A stretch of 8,828 bases of DNA from Moraxella lacunata. GTDB lineage: Bacteria > Pseudomonadota > Gammaproteobacteria > Pseudomonadales > Moraxellaceae. The stretch's first letter is position 1. Each line of letters begins with the position of its first letter. This document shows, piece by piece, positions 6,832 to 8,828 of this stretch. Below the pieces are notes generated by a model. It worked only from the letters and a program-made list of their open reading frames with translations, was not told the DNA's origin and searched no databases. Where the stretch lies: assembly GCF_002027545.1 (NCBI RefSeq), contig NZ_MXAN01000075.1, positions 7,535-16,362 of the forward strand. Direction: 5' to 3'. The translations under genes and the position numbers were made by a program.

Positions 6832-6977
6832 TATAGCCAAAGGACTTTAAAATCACCACAATTTATGATGTGTGAATGTAGGGACGTGCTGAGCACGTCT
6901 TTTGATAATGCCAGTTTTATAGGCGTACACAGCACGCCCCTACAAAGCCGTGGTAAATATCAAGTTCGTTAGGTATA
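6832..6977. repeat. 146-bp MITE-like element, copy 2, inverted relative to copy 1
   Basis: This is a diverged copy of the element at 128-278. Its outer ends are TATAGCCAA (6832-6840) and TTAGGTATA (6969-6977), now poorly matched to each other. The 68-bp core (6877-6944) starts TGTAGGGACGTGCT and ends CAGCACGCCCCTACA, aligning directly to the copy 1 core with few changes and a 2-bp gap. The right flank, AAGCCGTGGTAAATATCAAG, matches the complement of the left flank of copy 1. The left flank, with ACTTTAAAAT, matches the complement of the right flank of copy 1. It has no coding capacity. It fills much of the 453-bp gap between ahcY and the MscS gene. Confidence 0.75.
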
Positions 6978-7027
6978 TTATCTAATTAATAATATTAAAA
7001 TCATTAAACCAAGCCTGACTTAAAAAG

Positions 7028-7055
7028 TTGCAACATCTCTTGGTGTGCTTATTAT
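7028..7055 (+). promoter_or_regulatory. Candidate promoter of the MscS-family gene
   Basis: TTGCAA (7028-7033), a 16-bp spacer and TATTAT (7050-7055) resemble a sigma-70 promoter. An alternative -10, TTATAC at 7052-7057, would give an 18-bp spacer. Transcription would start near 7062, with a leader of close to 90 nt. Confidence 0.45.
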
Positions 7056-7149
7056 ACCAAAACAAGAATAAATTTCAAAATAACAAAATTTAGACCAAGC
7101 GGATAATATTACATGATAAAATAGCCGATTTTAAAAAATCATATTCATC

Positions 7150-8799
7150 ATGCCTACCGTGCCAAAATCTGTGTTTCGTCCGATAGTTTTTATTAAGTCC
7201 TGCCTTGTCATCGTCCTAGCGGTGCTGTCCCTTGCCGTGTCTGTGGCGGGTTTAGCCAATACCGCCTTGACCGACACCGCTCCAAAGAGCGAAACGCCCA
7301 CGCCCCAAGACAGCTTTGGGCGAGATACGCCACGCAGTACCATGCAAAACTTTGTCAAAGCCTTGTCGGATAAGGATGTGGAGCTGACATCAAAGTATTT
7401 GGATTCTGACTTTTTAAAAAAGCAAAAAACACCCGATACAGTAATTCATGACCTAAAACTTGCCCTTGATAAAGGTGGACGATTGCAACCTGATTTGTCA
7501 ATCAGCGACAAAAGCGAAGGTGATTTGGCGGACAGATTGCCAAGCAACCTAGAAAAAGTCGGTACGATTGATGTTGATAATGACAAAATAGATTTGCTAC
7601 TTATCAGAAAAACCGACAAGGATAATGTGGTTTATTGGCAAATTTATAAAGACACGCTTACCAAATTGCCCAAAAATCTGACTGAAAATCGTACCACGCT
7701 TGCCGATGCTTTTGGGCTGGATTTTGTTGGCGATAGACAGCTTTTGGGGCATAAAATATCAGACATTGTGTCGTTTATTATTTTGACGGTCATTGGCTTG
7801 TCACTGCTTTGGGGTGGGCTTTGGATGGTGTGGGGGGTGTTTGCCTTTTTATATCCCAAAGTGCGTGGCAAACCCTTTGGCATACCCTCCAAAGCCTTGT
7901 TGCCGTTGGCGGTGGTGATTTTGGCGTCCATGCTCCCTGAGATGATGGTGCAAATGGCGGTGCCTGTTACGCTTCGCTCGGCGGTAACTCGGGGTATTGA
8001 AGTGGTGGCGTGGCTGGCGACTGCTTGGCTTGCCTTGCGTGTCATTGATGCGGTGTTTATGCGTGCCGAAGAAAACAGCCGAAAGCACAGACGGCTTGAA
8101 CAGGTGTCTATTTTAAATCTGTTTAGAAAGGTTGCCAAAGCCTTTATGCTCATTTTGGCGATTATCATCATTTTTGGTAATTTGGGCTTTGATTTGACCA
8201 CAGGGATTGCCGCTTTGGGGGTGGGGGGTCTTGCTCTTGCGTTCGGGGCTCAAAAAACCATTGAAAATCTCATCGGCTCGGTCATGGTCGTGGCGGACAG
8301 ACCTGTGCGTGTGGGGGATTATTGTCGATTTGGGACGATGGAAGGGACGGTGATTGATATTGGTATTCGGTCAAGCCGTATTCGCACGTTGTCTCGGACG
8401 ATTGTAACCGTGCCAAATGGCGAGTTTAGTGCCATGCAGATTGAGAATTATGACGCTCGGGATATGTTTTATTTTTATCATTTTTTGTACCTAAAACGCA
8501 CGGCAAACCCTGATGAAATTGGCAGGCTTATCAATGACTTGCAGTTATTTTTGGAAAATCACGTTTATGTCAATAATGAATGGACACTGGTAAGGTTAAG
8601 TGAGTTACGCCAAGATGCTTTTGTCATTGAAATGCGGTGCTATCTCAATGCGTCCGATGTTACGGTGTTTTGGAAAAAACAAAGCGAACTGCTCATTGAT
8701 GTGTTAAATGAAGTGGCACGATATGATGTAGAACACGCCTTGCCCAGTCAAGAGATTAAGATTAAAAAGGAGGATGAGTTTGATGAGTTGGCAACATAA
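7150..8799 (+). CDS. MscS-family mechanosensitive ion channel with periplasmic N-terminal domain
   Basis: This 549-aa inner-membrane channel of the small-conductance mechanosensitive family opens under membrane tension and releases solutes during osmotic downshock. Residues 12-36 form a signal sequence or first membrane helix. Residues 50-190 form a soluble, probably periplasmic, domain that starts DSFGRDTPRSTMQNFVKAL, a motif common in the larger relatives. Membrane helices follow at about 204-235, 249-271, 282-304 and 326-348. The pore-lining helix 351-376, GIAALGVGGLALAFGAQKT, shows the Gly/Ala packing typical of MscS TM3. The MscS beta domain follows (VADRPVRVGDYCRFGTMEGTV, TVPNGEF), then the cytoplasmic alpha-beta domain, ending in an acidic tail. 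The start has no clear ribosome binding site; GTG at 7159 is an alternative. I cannot assign it to a particular named paralogue. Confidence 0.9.
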   Translation: MPTVPKSVFRPIVFIKSCLVIVLAVLSLAVSVAGLANTALTDTAPKSETPTPQDSFGRDTPRSTMQNFVKALSDKDVELTSKYLDSDFLKKQKTPDTVIHDLKLALDKGGRLQPDLSISDKSEGDLADRLPSNLEKVGTIDVDNDKIDLLLIRKTDKDNVVYWQIYKDTLTKLPKNLTENRTTLADAFGLDFVGDRQLLGHKISDIVSFIILTVIGLSLLWGGLWMVWGVFAFLYPKVRGKPFGIPSKALLPLAVVILASMLPEMMVQMAVPVTLRSAVTRGIEVVAWLATAWLALRVIDAVFMRAEENSRKHRRLEQVSILNLFRKVAKAFMLILAIIIIFGNLGFDLTTGIAALGVGGLALAFGAQKTIENLIGSVMVVADRPVRVGDYCRFGTMEGTVIDIGIRSSRIRTLSRTIVTVPNGEFSAMQIENYDARDMFYFYHFLYLKRTANPDEIGRLINDLQLFLENHVYVNNEWTLVRLSELRQDAFVIEMRCYLNASDVTVFWKKQSELLIDVLNEVARYDVEHALPSQEIKIKKEDEFDELAT

Positions 8800-8823
8800 A
8801 AAGGGGTATAGTGAACCGACCCC
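8798..8823 (-). terminator. Hairpin at the right edge: terminator of a convergent gene, or part of an IS end
   Basis: GGGGT (8803-8807) pairs with ACCCC (8819-8823) around an 11-nt loop. Read on the minus strand the stem is followed by five T (complement of 8798-8802). This could terminate a gene entering from beyond the right edge. Alternatively, TGAACCGACCCCCAAA from 8812 resembles the terminus of IS3-family elements. The window ends too soon to decide. Confidence 0.35.
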
Positions 8824-8828
8824 CAAAT

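Noticed and set aside
128..6977. A CRISPR-like array made of the palindromic repeats
   Set aside because: The repeats are few, far apart, differ in length and orientation, and there are no regular spacers or cas genes.
7644..8201. A 185-aa open frame on the minus strand inside the MscS gene
   Set aside because: It lies wholly antisense to a clear MscS coding sequence with intact motifs, and its translation is rich in Ser, Thr and Lys without domain features. It is a shadow of the real gene.
1..8828. A new defence, toxin-antitoxin or biosynthetic system
   Set aside because: All complete genes belong to known housekeeping or stress families, and no uncharacterised gene cluster is present.

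Overview
The window looks like ordinary chromosome from a gammaproteobacterium of the Moraxellaceae, most likely Moraxella. This rests on moderate to low GC content with AT-rich gaps, a short FtsY, a thioredoxin-MsrA-MsrB fusion of the Neisseria/Moraxella PilB type, an Acinetobacter/Moraxella-like AhcY, and many small palindromic intergenic repeats. The genus is an inference from protein style; no rRNA or other marker is present.

Layout from left to right: a possible 3' end of a gene (1-120, +); a 151-bp repeat element (128-278); an orphan ABC-type substrate-binding lipoprotein (374-1405, -) with its own terminator (309-347); a divergent promoter gap (1406-1697); ftsY, the SRP receptor (1698-2636, +), with a terminator; an Ogt-type DNA-alkyl transferase (2693-3220, +); a repeat-filled convergent gap (3221-3543); the lipoprotein-anchored Trx-MsrA-MsrB methionine sulfoxide reductase (3544-5229, -); ahcY, S-adenosylhomocysteine hydrolase (5323-6696, -); a second repeat-filled gap (6697-7149) with a perfect palindrome and the second copy of the 150-bp element; and a large MscS-family channel (7150-8799, +). 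The last bases may be the tip of an insertion sequence or a terminator of a gene beyond the edge.

The genes are mostly independent housekeeping and stress functions: membrane protein targeting (FtsY), repair of alkylated DNA (Ogt), repair of oxidised methionine (MsrAB), the activated-methyl cycle (AhcY), osmotic protection (MscS) and a solute-binding lipoprotein. AhcY and MsrAB lie in tandem 93 bp apart and could be partly co-transcribed; both touch methionine metabolism, but a functional link is only an inference.

I found no undescribed multi-gene system. The most interesting content is intergenic: a family of small non-coding elements with TAGGG-type ends. It includes a nested 150-bp element present twice in inverted orientation whose 70-bp core is flipped relative to its flanks, a 210-bp element with 20-bp terminal inverted repeats, and hairpin-only versions.
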